This document shows, in pieces, positions 1 to 9,505 of a stretch of DNA of 64,000 nucleotides. Positions within the stretch are counted from its first letter, which is position 1; each line of letters begins with the position of its first letter. Source of the stretch: CAYNLK01 sp964398055 (GTDB lineage Bacteria; Chloroflexota; Anaerolineae; 4572-78; J111); contig CAYNLK010000001.1 in assembly GCA_964398055.1 (NCBI GenBank), forward strand, positions 124,001 to 188,000, read 5' to 3'. A model generated the notes under the pieces. The model did no database searches, was not told the DNA's origin, and was given only the letters and a program-made list of their open reading frames with translations. A program made the translations under genes and the position numbers.

Positions 1-111
1 ATTGCCGTTAGCCGTCTCGACCTCAAAACCTTCGCGGAAGAGAGTTTTGGCGATGCTGCGGAGCAGATTCTCTTCGTCATCGACGACCAAAATTTTAGGT
101 TCAACGTCCAT
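1..111 (-). CDS. Response regulator receiver domain, N-terminal fragment
   Basis: The reverse strand from an ATG at 111 to the window edge encodes 37 residues beginning MDVEPKILVVDDEENLLRSI. This is the first beta strand and acidic pair of a CheY-like receiver domain (KILVVDDE), followed by an amphipathic helix and EGFEVETANGN. The rest of the protein, including the phosphoacceptor Asp and any output domain, lies outside the window. It is 47 nt downstream of the hybrid kinase gene on the same strand, so it is probably the cognate response regulator of the two sensor kinases and the last visible member of that operon. The receiver call is solid; nothing can be said about its output. Confidence 0.8.
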   Translation of the reverse strand, partial: MDVEPKILVVDDEENLLRSIAKTLFREGFEVETANGN

Positions 112-158
112 GGCAACGATACTCCCCTGTGAGGAATTAGGCTCAATTGCGCCTCAGG

Positions 159-1976
159 TTAGGCCGAATGACTATGCCGGATCGAGCTGACCGCCCTTCG
201 GACCTCCGCCAGTAAGCTGGCCGGCGTGTAGGGTTTGGCAATAAGGTCGTGCAGCCCCAGCAATTTGCGCTCTTTGGTCCGCTCGACCCGCGGGTTTGAG
301 CTGACCGCCACCGTTTTGGCAATGACGCCGGCCTTTTTGAGGTGGCGCAACAGGCTTAGCGAGTCCTCATGCGCCAGCAGGTCATCGATCAGGATAAGCT
401 CATACCCGGCGGAGGGGTCGATTTCATAATTCTCTCCGGCCGTCGACACCCGGTAACCGGCTGCTTCCAGCGTCGCCAGGGCCAACTGCTGCCAGCTATC
501 GTCATCGTCGATCAGCAGGATTTTGCCCCGGCTGGATTCGATCCGGGTATCCTCGCCTTTGAGCTGATACGCCGGGATGTCAATGGTAAAGGTAGCGCCC
601 TGACCCGGCTGGCTCTCCACCGAGATGTGGCCGCCGATATGCTCCAGAATCAGGCGACAGGCGGGTAAACCCAGGCCGGCCTGGCCCTGAGCGGCTTTGC
701 TGGTGTGGAAAGTCACCCAGATTTTGTCCAACTCGTCGGCCGGGATGCCGGGACCGTTATCGGCAATCTTGACCCGGACGAAGTCACTGTTTTCGTCCGT
801 AGCCAGGCTGACCGTAATGCTGGGCGCAGGTCGGTCAACCAGAGCCTCCTGAGCGTTCTGCAACACGTTGGCAAAGACCCGGGTCAACTGCACCGGATCG
901 GCCAGCGCCGGCGGCAAGTCATCAGCCTGGTCGATTGTGACCAGGTTGGGGGGGAATGCCAGGCCGCTGAGGGTATCTTTGAGCACGTCGTCGACCATTA
1001 CCGGCCGGGGCGCCTGCTCCCGGGCCGGCCCAATAAGTTCCTCTTTCACTTTCAAAATCAAGGCCGCGGCGGTGTCGATGATCTCTAAATCTTCCAGAAT
1101 CGAGGCCAGGCTGAGCCGTTTCTCCAGCTTGGCCGGCGGCCAGTCGGCCAGTTTTTGGGCTGTAGTTACCAGGTCGGGCTTGCTGGCTCGAATAGCTGCC
1201 GCCTCTTGGGCCAGTAATTGGGCCAGCGGCCGGCTCCGGATTTCCGCCGGCGCCTGGGCCAAAAGATCGGCGCTGGTCAAGGCCAGCAATTGGACATCCT
1301 CCCGGATACGCTCCACAGAGGGGCCGATGGGTTCGGCTTTGTTGCCAATCCAGTGGATAGCGTCGCCGGTTGCGGTGGCGACCGCCTCAAAGGTTTTGGC
1401 TCGCAGCAGCTCGGCGTGGGCTTGTTCCAATTCACGCCGCCGGTGGGCATTATCAATGGCAATAGCCAATTGGTTGGCCATTGCTTGCAAGGAGGAGACG
1501 TCTTCAGCGGAAAAGGCGGCCGGTTCAACGCTTTGCACCGTCACGGCGCCGATGACGTGATCCCCAATGGCCAGCGGCAGAGCCATCTCTGAGCGGGTAT
1601 GGGGCAAAACGGGGTTGGGATACCAGATGCGCTCGGTATCGACGTCTAGCGAAATGCGGGCCTCATTGCGGGCGGTGCAGGCCCCAATCATCGAGTTGCC
1701 CCCGACGGCCAGTTTGTGATTGTTTTCGATCATGATCCGGCCTGGCTCGCCCCGGCCGGCGCGCAGTACGGCAAACTCGCCGGCCGCGTCGAGTAAGAAC
1801 ACGCCGGCATAATAAAAGCCGTAAGCCTCGCAGATGATATCGACCGTTTTGGGGAGTAATTCGTCGATATCCAAAATATGGGTAATGTTTTGACTCACTT
1901 CGGCGGCCGCGGCCAGCAGATTGGCCCGGCGAACTGCCTGGGCCAGGGTGATGTTGTCCAATTGGGCTGGGTCCAT
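159..1976 (-). CDS. GAF-domain hybrid histidine kinase with C-terminal receiver
   Basis: A cytoplasmic sensor kinase of 605 residues with no membrane segment. Residues about 20-180 are a GAF domain. A helical dimerisation region follows with a probable phosphoacceptor His208 in the motif IHWIGNKAEPI. The HATPase domain spans about 330-475, with N-box NVLQNAQEAL, G1 ADNGPGIP, F-box WVTFHTSK and G2 GLGLPAC. Residues about 485-600 are a receiver domain (KILLIDDDD, LILIDD, AVSSN, conserved Lys in AKPY). The ATG at 1976 has a GAGGT Shine-Dalgarno. It lies 81 nt downstream of a homologous double-GAF kinase and 47 nt before a separate response regulator, suggesting a phosphorelay. The GAF ligand is unknown. 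The H-box is unusual for HisKA (HWxGN rather than HExxNPL), so the exact phosphorylation site is inferred. Confidence 0.9.
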   Translation of the reverse strand: MDPAQLDNITLAQAVRRANLLAAAAEVSQNITHILDIDELLPKTVDIICEAYGFYYAGVFLLDAAGEFAVLRAGRGEPGRIMIENNHKLAVGGNSMIGACTARNEARISLDVDTERIWYPNPVLPHTRSEMALPLAIGDHVIGAVTVQSVEPAAFSAEDVSSLQAMANQLAIAIDNAHRRRELEQAHAELLRAKTFEAVATATGDAIHWIGNKAEPIGPSVERIREDVQLLALTSADLLAQAPAEIRSRPLAQLLAQEAAAIRASKPDLVTTAQKLADWPPAKLEKRLSLASILEDLEIIDTAAALILKVKEELIGPAREQAPRPVMVDDVLKDTLSGLAFPPNLVTIDQADDLPPALADPVQLTRVFANVLQNAQEALVDRPAPSITVSLATDENSDFVRVKIADNGPGIPADELDKIWVTFHTSKAAQGQAGLGLPACRLILEHIGGHISVESQPGQGATFTIDIPAYQLKGEDTRIESSRGKILLIDDDDSWQQLALATLEAAGYRVSTAGENYEIDPSAGYELILIDDLLAHEDSLSLLRHLKKAGVIAKTVAVSSNPRVERTKERKLLGLHDLIAKPYTPASLLAEVRRAVSSIRHSHSA

Positions 1977-2057
1977 AGTTATCTACCTCGGGCTGATGGG
2001 ATGGGCTTTATGATAATATAAGCAGCCTGATTTGTAAAAAGCATGGCTTAATGTAAG

Positions 2058-4064
2058 TTACGACATCTCTTCATCATCACCGGGACGATAGACCGGCACG
2101 TGCAGGGTAAAGGTTGAGCCAACGCCAACCTGGCTGACCACACTGATCTTACCCTGCATCCGTTCCATGATCTGGAGACAGGCCGGCAGACCCAGGCCGG
2201 TGCCGCCTTTCTTGGCTTTACTGGTATGGAAGGTCAGCCAGATCCTGGTTAATTCAGTTTCAGGAATGCCGCAGCCGTTGTCGGCCAGCTCAATCATAAC
2301 ATAATCCCGATTCTCCCGGCGAATAGCCACGAACAGGTGGGGCTGGGGTTGGTCGTCCATCGCTTCCAACGCATTTTTGACCAGGTTGATAATCACCCGG
2401 CCCATCTGCACGGGATCGACCTTGACCGGCGGAATTTCCCCATCGATGCTGTACAGCACGCTGGCCGGAGGTCGGATGAACCCTTTCACGTTCTGTTGGA
2501 CGATTTGCACGATATCGGCCGGTTGGAGCTTCATCCGCCGGGCCGGGCCGATCAGGTCCTCTTTGATTTGCAGGATGGTGTTGCCGCTCTGCTCGATGAT
2601 ATCCAGGTCTTCCAGCATCGACTCAATGGCCAGCAGCCGCTGCAATTTGGGCAGCGGCTTGCCCCTGAGCTTCTCCACCGACTTTTCTAACTCCGGGTAA
2701 TGCTCCTTGAGGTATTGAGCCGCGGTCACGATGAGTTGGGCCAGGGGGTCGTTTTGATGACCTTCAGGCAACTGCGAGATAAATTTGCCACTCAGATAAA
2801 GAAACCGGCCCAGGTCCTCCCGCAGGCGAGCCACACTGGCCGGAATGGGCGCGGCTTTGTTGCCAACCCAGTGAATAGTTTCACCTGTGGCCGTAGCAAT
2901 CGACTCGAAAGTTTTGGCGCGGACCAACTCCTGATTGGCGGCTGCCAAATCTTGCAGCAGCCGGGCATTGTTGATGGCTACGGCTAACTGGTCGGCCATC
3001 ATTTGCAGGGAGGAGATGTCCTCTTCGGAAAAGGCGGCTGCTTCCACGCTTTGCACGGTGAGCGCGCCGATGGCTTCGCCCGTGATGATAAGCGGCAAGG
3101 CCATTTCTGAGCGGGTGTGGGGCAGGTAAGGGTTGGGATACCAAACCGCCTCGGCATCGACATCCAGGGCTATCCGAGCTTCCCTGGTGGCGATAGCCGC
3201 GCCAACCATCGAGTTGCCGCCAACCTCTAATTTGTGGCCCAGCTCGACCATTTTTCGCCCGGCTTCGCCCCGGCCGGCCTTGAGCCTGGCCCAAATCCGG
3301 CCTTCTTCGTCGGGGGTGGGGTCAACCAGAAAGATGCCGGCGTAGTAAAAGCCATACTCCTCGCAGATGATGTAAACGGTGCTGCTCAACAGCACATCAA
3401 GGTCTAGAATAGAAGTGATATTGCGGCTGACCTCGGCCCCAACTTGCAGCAGTTGGGCCCGCCGGGCCGCCTGGCGGAAGAGTTGCTGGTTTTGTTGGTG
3501 CAGGCGAGCATTGTTGATCGCCACGGCCAGTTGGTCGGCCATGGCTTGCAGCGAGGAAACGTCTTCTTCTGAAAAGGCGGCTTCCTGGGTGCTCTGCACA
3601 GTCAAAGCGCCGATGACCCGGCCGCCGATAGCCAGCGGCAGGGCCATTTCGGAGCGAGTATCGGGCAGAAACGGATTGTTGAACCAGACTGCTTCCTTGC
3701 CCACGTCCAGGGCGATGCGGGCTTCATTGAGGCTCGTGCAGGCGCCCACCATCGAGCGCCCGCCGACCAGCAACTTGTGCTGATGTTCGATCATCAACCG
3801 GCCGGCTTTGCCTCGCCCTGCTTTGAGGATAGCCCAATCCTGGCCGTCGGCCAGCCGTTCGATGAGAAAGATGCCGGCGTAGTAGAAACCATAGGCATCG
3901 CAGATAATATCGACGGTGCGGGCCAGCAACTCCTCGGGGTCAAAAATGGAGGAGATGTTGCGGCTAACCTGAGTCGCGGCTTTGAGCAGAGTGGCCTGCC
4001 TGTTTAATTCATCGTCCGATTGCGCCGTCGTTGGCTGCTCTGGCTCCATTGGGCGCGGCCTCAC
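2058..4064 (-). CDS. Double-GAF sensor histidine kinase
   Basis: A soluble kinase of 668 residues containing two GAF domains that closely resemble each other (about 25-190 and 205-375; both contain the ARxALDV and RSEMALPL motifs). These are followed by a dimerisation helix with probable phosphoacceptor His398 (IHWVGNKAAPI) and a HATPase domain (NLVKNALEAM, ELADNGCGIP, TFHTSK, GTGLGLPAC). There is no receiver domain. The GTG start at 4064 overlaps the TGA stop of the upstream CHAT gene in a GTGA quartet, indicating translational coupling; an ATG five codons in (4049) is an alternative start. It is paralogous to the downstream hybrid kinase, which has one GAF domain fewer and an added receiver, so the pair probably arose by duplication. 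It may sense the same cue and feed the receiver encoded downstream; this is inference. Confidence 0.9.
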   Translation of the reverse strand: MRPRPMEPEQPTTAQSDDELNRQATLLKAATQVSRNISSIFDPEELLARTVDIICDAYGFYYAGIFLIERLADGQDWAILKAGRGKAGRLMIEHQHKLLVGGRSMVGACTSLNEARIALDVGKEAVWFNNPFLPDTRSEMALPLAIGGRVIGALTVQSTQEAAFSEEDVSSLQAMADQLAVAINNARLHQQNQQLFRQAARRAQLLQVGAEVSRNITSILDLDVLLSSTVYIICEEYGFYYAGIFLVDPTPDEEGRIWARLKAGRGEAGRKMVELGHKLEVGGNSMVGAAIATREARIALDVDAEAVWYPNPYLPHTRSEMALPLIITGEAIGALTVQSVEAAAFSEEDISSLQMMADQLAVAINNARLLQDLAAANQELVRAKTFESIATATGETIHWVGNKAAPIPASVARLREDLGRFLYLSGKFISQLPEGHQNDPLAQLIVTAAQYLKEHYPELEKSVEKLRGKPLPKLQRLLAIESMLEDLDIIEQSGNTILQIKEDLIGPARRMKLQPADIVQIVQQNVKGFIRPPASVLYSIDGEIPPVKVDPVQMGRVIINLVKNALEAMDDQPQPHLFVAIRRENRDYVMIELADNGCGIPETELTRIWLTFHTSKAKKGGTGLGLPACLQIMERMQGKISVVSQVGVGSTFTLHVPVYRPGDDEEMS

Positions 4065-7000
4065 TCGGCGATCACAGTCCGAATCCGGCGCAGCGGTTCT
4101 AACAATTGCTCACAGCCGCTCCCGGCCAGCATCTCGATCAAGAAGTCAAACTGCTCCTGGACCGAGGCTCGCTGCCGGGCCGATACCCAGGCGCCGAGCA
4201 CGGCGTGATAGCGTTGGGCAATTTCTTCCTCCCGTTCGGCCAGGTTACCCGTAACCAGGGCCAGCAGCAGATTGGCATCCGGTACGGCCACGCGAGACCA
4301 AAAGTCGGCCTGGGCGGTCGCTTTGGCTATGGCCGCTTGCAGGCTGAGATTGACCTGGTTGACCAGCTCTTTTTGTTGCGTTTTGTCTTTGCCGGCGCAA
4401 GCTTTGAGAAAGCAGATGGTAATCCAATTGAGGGCGTGATAAGGGTCGATTTCTCCGGCCGATTTGCTCAATTCGTAGGCTTTCCGGTAATACTCCTCGG
4501 CTTCATTGAGCGAGATGCCCCGAGCCTTGCCCTCGCTGACCAGGGCCGCTCGTTTGAAAAAACTGCCCAGCAGGGCCAGCCGTTCCGGCGTTTGGCCGGC
4601 GGCTAAAACCCACTCCAGCCAGTTGCGGGCCTGCTTCAACATTTTATCCGGTTGAGGCTGGTCGGCCCGGCGAGCCTCAACCGGCTCACCCTGCCGTTCC
4701 TGCTGTTTGAGTTGGACGGCGTAACGAGCTTGCAGGTTGCCCAGTTGCTCCACCATCTTGATCGGCACATCACCGCCCCAGGATTTAAGCCCCTGCTCGT
4801 AACAGTAAATTGCCTCCTCAAAGGCGCCCAGCTCGCCAAAGGTTTCACCCAGGTGATAGAACAGTTCGCCGGTCTGCCACTCGTGGCGCAGGGTGCGCTG
4901 CAACTCTCTCACCCGTTCCAGGCTGGCTTTGCGTTGGGCCGGGCTGCCGGCGGCTGCGCCGGCTTTGATATCCTGCAACTCTTTGATGACTTCGTGGCCG
5001 GCCACCGGTTCGAGCGCGCCGCCTGCGGCCGGTCTTGCCCCGGCGTCAAGCACAAAGCCGGGATCGCCGTAACATTGGTAGGCGCCCCAGGTATTGGTGG
5101 CCCGGTGCTCCTGGTAGGTTCGCTTGCGGGCCTGGTGGACGGCCTGGCCAAACTGCTGGCCTTGCCCAAACATCATCTGCCGGTAGAATTCGGCGGCAAA
5201 GGTTTTGGCGGCGTCGTCGTTAACGGCCCACCCGGCGGCAATAACCCCGCGCACGCCGATATCGATCAGTTCTTCGGAAATACTGGCGGCCAGCTTGTTC
5301 CAGGCTCGTTCCGTTTGCCGGAGGGCCGCGCTCTCGGCGGCGTCCTGGTCTATTTGGCCCAGGTGACAGCAGTTCAAGAAGACCAGGTCCGGCACCACCC
5401 GCAGTTGGCGAATCTCATTGGCCGTGAGATGAATGTCATCCCCAATAATCACCCCGCTCTCCGCCGGGCTGTCCGGCTTGTAGATGCCATGACCGGCGAT
5501 GTGCAGCAGGCGGTACTCGCCGGTAAAGAGAGCATTCAGAATGGCGGTGGGGTGCGCCTGTTCGCCGACCAGCAGGGTGACATCGTAACCATGCTGTTCC
5601 AACTCGGCTTGCACCAGTCTGGCTTCAGCCTCAGCCCCCGGCAGGTCGGGGTAGGGCGAGTTGGACCCCAATTTGGGGTTGCCAATCACTAAGGCCCGGT
5701 TGCCCCGCGGCGGCTGGACTTTGGGCCGGAATTGGGCCGTTTTCAACTGGCGCAGCACCCCGATGCGGATGGCCAGCGGTTCCATCTCCCGTTCCTGGGT
5801 CGGTTCCACCAGCATCTCCCACGGATATTGGGCGGCGTGACTGTCGAGCACCAGCACCAGGTTGGCTGTTTCTTCAGACTGCTCTTTTAAGGTGTTGGGC
5901 ATCAGCAATTCATACAGCGTCGCCGGCAGGTCGTCTGAGGCGTTGGGGTTGGTGATGGCCTGGCGAATAAAGCCGTCGATCAAGTTGGCCTGGGTGGCCT
6001 GCAACGTTTCCTCGGCCCTGGCCCGGTCGGTCAACATCACAAAATTCAAAGCTCGAGCCTTTTTTGAAGGGTCCGTCGGCGTTGAACCGGTGATCTGGAG
6101 GCGACGCCACCAACCCTGGTCGTATTGCAGGCTCGGCCGGCCCTGCAGCCCGCCCCGGCCGAGGTGCAGGTAGGGCGAGCCGATAAGCTCCTCGTTCTGT
6201 TCCAGCAGCAGCCGGACATGGGTATTGATATTCTTGACGACGTGAGCGGCGTGGGTGGCCAAATCTTGGTACAGTTCAATGAATTCGATCTGGTCGATCC
6301 GGACTCGCTCCCACAGGCCGCGGCCTTGCAGCAGCCGGTTGGCCAGCACCGCCCCCTTGACGATAGCCGAAATTGCGCTTTCGATGCTTAAAGTTCGGCC
6401 TCCATTCGTCCCGATCAGCACAGCGCTGAAGGCGGCCGAGCGCCAGCCGTCGCTGCTATCAGCCCAGTCCGGCAATTCGGCCACTTCCAGGGCCAGGCGC
6501 AGCGCCGCCTCTCTGATACCGGTGGTAATCTTCTCGGCGGTAAGCTGCCCAATCTCACCCAGGCCGATGATCAGCGCGCCTTTGGGTGAGCAGTTCGGGG
6601 CCAGGATGACTTCGCTGGTGTTGTCAGCGCCGGGATAGAGATTCAAATTGAAGCGATCCAGCAGCCGTCCATTCAGTTTCCGATCCAGAAATTTTTCAGA
6701 CCCAACAATCAGATCGCCGTAATAATGGCCTACCGCCACCGGATATTGGGCAAACTCCAGGCTGCCGTGAGTTACCGATATCCGCAAGGTGACAAATTCT
6801 TTTTTGTCTTCAGTTGGCGGTTGATTGTACAAAGCCGCAGCGACCAACTCCTCCTCGGTGGGGAAGAGGACCAGCTCCGATTTGGGCAGATCGATCAGGG
6901 TATCGACCTCAGGCGCCAGCGGCTTAACCGATAGTTGGCCGGTGTGGCCCTGTTCGAGCAGTTCCACCAGGGCCGGAAAGGCCGGCTGGTAGCGAGTCAT

Positions 7001-9403
7001 CTCGCCGTGGCCGGCCCGTATGTACCAGGTGGGCAGCTCGGCTAAGGTCGCCAGCCGGTGGGTCACAAAACCATCCCCCAGGGCCGAGCCGCGGAAGACT
7101 AACCCCTCGGCCTTGTTCAGGCGCACTACGCTGGCCGTCAGCGGGGCGCTGCCAAGCACACAAAGCATGTGGTTGGGGTCAACCGCCTGGGTCAAACTGG
7201 CCCGCGCCTGGCGAGCGGTCGCCAGGGCCTCGGCAAAGGCGGGCGTGTCTGCCCCTTTGACGCCGGCCTGCTGCCACCAGCTAACCTCCCAAAAGTTGCT
7301 GCCGGGCAGGTCGGGCAGCAGCTCAAGCAGGCCAGGCCAGGTGAGCAGGATGCTGCTCAAATCGGCGGCCTCGCGTTCGGGGTCAAGCAGGGCCAGCATG
7401 CCGGCCAGCCGGCCCTGGCCAGTTAGCAGCCGCAGCACTTCGAACGAGCCGTGCTGGGGCGTGCCCAACATCACCAGCCGGCCGCCCCGGTCGCACAGCC
7501 GGTGCCACACCTCTCGATCTTGTAGCAGCATAGCCCTGGCCACCAAACCGCCCGTCGAGTGGGCCAACAGATGCACCGGCTGCTCCCGCTGGCGCAGAGT
7601 TTCGCCAACCACCGCGGCCAGTCGCCGGCCGGTCGTCAGCGCCGACTGCCGCCAGTCATAGGGGAAGTCGATGGCCTCGTAGCGAGCCGCCAGGTGGTTG
7701 AGCAGTTGCTGGTAATTGAGGGCCATAATTTCATCGGGGACCAGTTGACTATTGGACGTAGTTCCGTCAAGGGCCAGTTGGTCGAGCTGGCCGTCGGCCA
7801 GCCTGGCCGGATTCAGCCACAGCCGTTCCTGTTCATCTTTGAGATGGGTGGCCATCAGGCCGGGAATGACAAAGACGACCGGCGCGTTGGCCTGCTTGGC
7901 CCGAAACGCGCCTCGGGACAACTCCGGGATGCCTTGCCGGGTCAAAGGTTTGAAGCCGGCCTGCTCCAACTGTTTCTCCGGCTGGGTGAGGCCGGCAAAA
8001 ACGCGCTGGCGGCTGCTCTCGTTGCTAAAGTAGTTGAAATGGTTGACCTCCGGGCCGTGGCCGAACCAAAATCTGGCGCCCCCGGCTCGTTCGATGCCCT
8101 GATACATCGAGGCGGTGTTGACCACCAGGTCGTGGTCCTCGCGGAAGAACAGATTGGTGGCCATCGCTTTGAGCAGGCCAAATAAGCCTTTGCCTTCAAC
8201 GTCTCCGGCGATGACGGTCAGATCAGCCTTGACCTTGACCCCATAGGGATTGACCAGCTTAATGAACGGTGAGGCCGGCATCATCGCTTCCAGGCCGGGG
8301 ATGGCGGCCGGGTCAGATCGTTTCTTGACGATGGCCATTAAGGTGGCCTGGATAAATTCATAGATGGGATTGTTTCTGAGACCGGGGATAAGGCTGATCA
8401 GGTTGAGCAGAATCGAGAAGTAGGTATCGACGCGCTCCGAAGCCAGCAGCGTGCCCCGGGCCGGACAGGCCACCCGCACAAAGCGTTCGATTTGAAGTTG
8501 CTTGTCGCGCAATTCCTCGCTCAGCTCCTGCAAAATTTCCAGGTCCGTGGCGCGATTCTGGACCGCAAACGGGGCCAAATCCCTGGCCGACAGCGGCCCA
8601 CGACAGAGTAATTCACCCACCAAACCGCCGCGGGAGTGGGAGACGAGGTGAAGCCGGGCCTGGCGGGGTAATAACCGGACCAGTTCCAGGGCATTTTGGG
8701 CCGGGTTCAGGCTCAGGGTGCGATGTTCCAGCGCCAACAAACGGTCCCGGTACATGGTTTGGAGCTGTTTCCACTCGGCGGTCGGTTGAAAGAATTTGTC
8801 GGTCGGGTCGGCGTCGAACAACTTGCCAAAGCTGCCCGCAGTGGAGGAGGCGGTGCCGTGTAAAAAGACCAGGTAGGGCGCCTCTGCGGCCGGCAGGGGG
8901 GTCTTGACCGGGTCGGCCAGTTGGCCGGCGGTGGCCAGGGTGTAGAGGCCGGGCGGGCGGATGCCGGGTTTACCAAAATACTTATCTTCAATGAATTCCA
9001 CCATTTTGGCCGCGGCCAGGTTGGCAATCGGGTCGACCGGGTCAATCTTGAGCAGCTTCAGCCCTTTCAACGTCCAACTGACCACGCCGCGACTGCTGCG
9101 CTGTTCCAACGCCGGGGTCAGATGCAGCCGGGTATCGTCGACCAGCTTGGGGTCGATCTGTTGGAGCCGCTGGCGCAAATGTTCCACTCGAACCCATTCG
9201 CGCACGCCGTACTCCAACTCGATTTCGACGACATCATCATCCTCGGCCCCCTCCAACTCAAGATAGTCGGCCTTGCCCCGTTTTGGCTCGCTAATCCGCA
9301 CGGCATGCTCGGTTTTGACGTTGAGGCCAAAATCTTGCAGGGCCGGCTCGGTTTGAGCGCCGGTTTCAATTTCATAACCCGGTACGATGATTTTGGTCGA
9401 CAT
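4061..9403 (-). CDS. Giant alpha/beta-hydrolase (x2) - CHAT protease - TPR protein
   Basis: This 1780-residue protein has several recognisable parts. An N-terminal region precedes a first alpha/beta-hydrolase module with nucleophile elbow SHSRGG (Ser257). A second, LCAT/lipase-like hydrolase begins near VFVIPGLMATHL and has elbow AHSTGG (Ser616). About 250 residues near 880-1150 were not recognised. A caspase-like CHAT domain lies at about 1180-1440, with the catalytic dyad visible as His1305 (LHIAGHG) and Cys1346 (FLNCCHLG). The C-terminus is helical and TPR-like, resembling the TRAFs-binding/DUF4071 type. No signal peptide is seen. The ATG is preceded by AGGAGG. It sits between TIR-domain genes and sensor kinases, with a 4-nt overlap to the next gene. 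CHAT proteases are established effectors in bacterial conflict and cell-death systems. Two intact-looking lipase-type nucleophiles in the same chain suggest membrane-lipid attack or lipid sensing; that is inference. Confidence 0.85.
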   Translation of the reverse strand: MSTKIIVPGYEIETGAQTEPALQDFGLNVKTEHAVRISEPKRGKADYLELEGAEDDDVVEIELEYGVREWVRVEHLRQRLQQIDPKLVDDTRLHLTPALEQRSSRGVVSWTLKGLKLLKIDPVDPIANLAAAKMVEFIEDKYFGKPGIRPPGLYTLATAGQLADPVKTPLPAAEAPYLVFLHGTASSTAGSFGKLFDADPTDKFFQPTAEWKQLQTMYRDRLLALEHRTLSLNPAQNALELVRLLPRQARLHLVSHSRGGLVGELLCRGPLSARDLAPFAVQNRATDLEILQELSEELRDKQLQIERFVRVACPARGTLLASERVDTYFSILLNLISLIPGLRNNPIYEFIQATLMAIVKKRSDPAAIPGLEAMMPASPFIKLVNPYGVKVKADLTVIAGDVEGKGLFGLLKAMATNLFFREDHDLVVNTASMYQGIERAGGARFWFGHGPEVNHFNYFSNESSRQRVFAGLTQPEKQLEQAGFKPLTRQGIPELSRGAFRAKQANAPVVFVIPGLMATHLKDEQERLWLNPARLADGQLDQLALDGTTSNSQLVPDEIMALNYQQLLNHLAARYEAIDFPYDWRQSALTTGRRLAAVVGETLRQREQPVHLLAHSTGGLVARAMLLQDREVWHRLCDRGGRLVMLGTPQHGSFEVLRLLTGQGRLAGMLALLDPEREAADLSSILLTWPGLLELLPDLPGSNFWEVSWWQQAGVKGADTPAFAEALATARQARASLTQAVDPNHMLCVLGSAPLTASVVRLNKAEGLVFRGSALGDGFVTHRLATLAELPTWYIRAGHGEMTRYQPAFPALVELLEQGHTGQLSVKPLAPEVDTLIDLPKSELVLFPTEEELVAAALYNQPPTEDKKEFVTLRISVTHGSLEFAQYPVAVGHYYGDLIVGSEKFLDRKLNGRLLDRFNLNLYPGADNTSEVILAPNCSPKGALIIGLGEIGQLTAEKITTGIREAALRLALEVAELPDWADSSDGWRSAAFSAVLIGTNGGRTLSIESAISAIVKGAVLANRLLQGRGLWERVRIDQIEFIELYQDLATHAAHVVKNINTHVRLLLEQNEELIGSPYLHLGRGGLQGRPSLQYDQGWWRRLQITGSTPTDPSKKARALNFVMLTDRARAEETLQATQANLIDGFIRQAITNPNASDDLPATLYELLMPNTLKEQSEETANLVLVLDSHAAQYPWEMLVEPTQEREMEPLAIRIGVLRQLKTAQFRPKVQPPRGNRALVIGNPKLGSNSPYPDLPGAEAEARLVQAELEQHGYDVTLLVGEQAHPTAILNALFTGEYRLLHIAGHGIYKPDSPAESGVIIGDDIHLTANEIRQLRVVPDLVFLNCCHLGQIDQDAAESAALRQTERAWNKLAASISEELIDIGVRGVIAAGWAVNDDAAKTFAAEFYRQMMFGQGQQFGQAVHQARKRTYQEHRATNTWGAYQCYGDPGFVLDAGARPAAGGALEPVAGHEVIKELQDIKAGAAAGSPAQRKASLERVRELQRTLRHEWQTGELFYHLGETFGELGAFEEAIYCYEQGLKSWGGDVPIKMVEQLGNLQARYAVQLKQQERQGEPVEARRADQPQPDKMLKQARNWLEWVLAAGQTPERLALLGSFFKRAALVSEGKARGISLNEAEEYYRKAYELSKSAGEIDPYHALNWITICFLKACAGKDKTQQKELVNQVNLSLQAAIAKATAQADFWSRVAVPDANLLLALVTGNLAEREEEIAQRYHAVLGAWVSARQRASVQEQFDFLIEMLAGSGCEQLLEPLRRIRTVIAE

Positions 9404-9505
9404 GCTGCCTCCTCTGTCTGGGTCAGAAGTGCTATTTTTTGAAAAGGTCTTTGCTTGTCAGGTGCGGACGTTACCTGTGATAACTTTCTTGGAATTACAT
9501 CCCGG

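Noticed and set aside
4652..5692. Long plus-strand ORFs opposite the CHAT gene, and similar ones opposite the kinases, macroglobulins and sdhA
   Set aside because: High-GC antisense shadows; the minus- or plus-strand partner genes carry catalytic motifs and normal starts.
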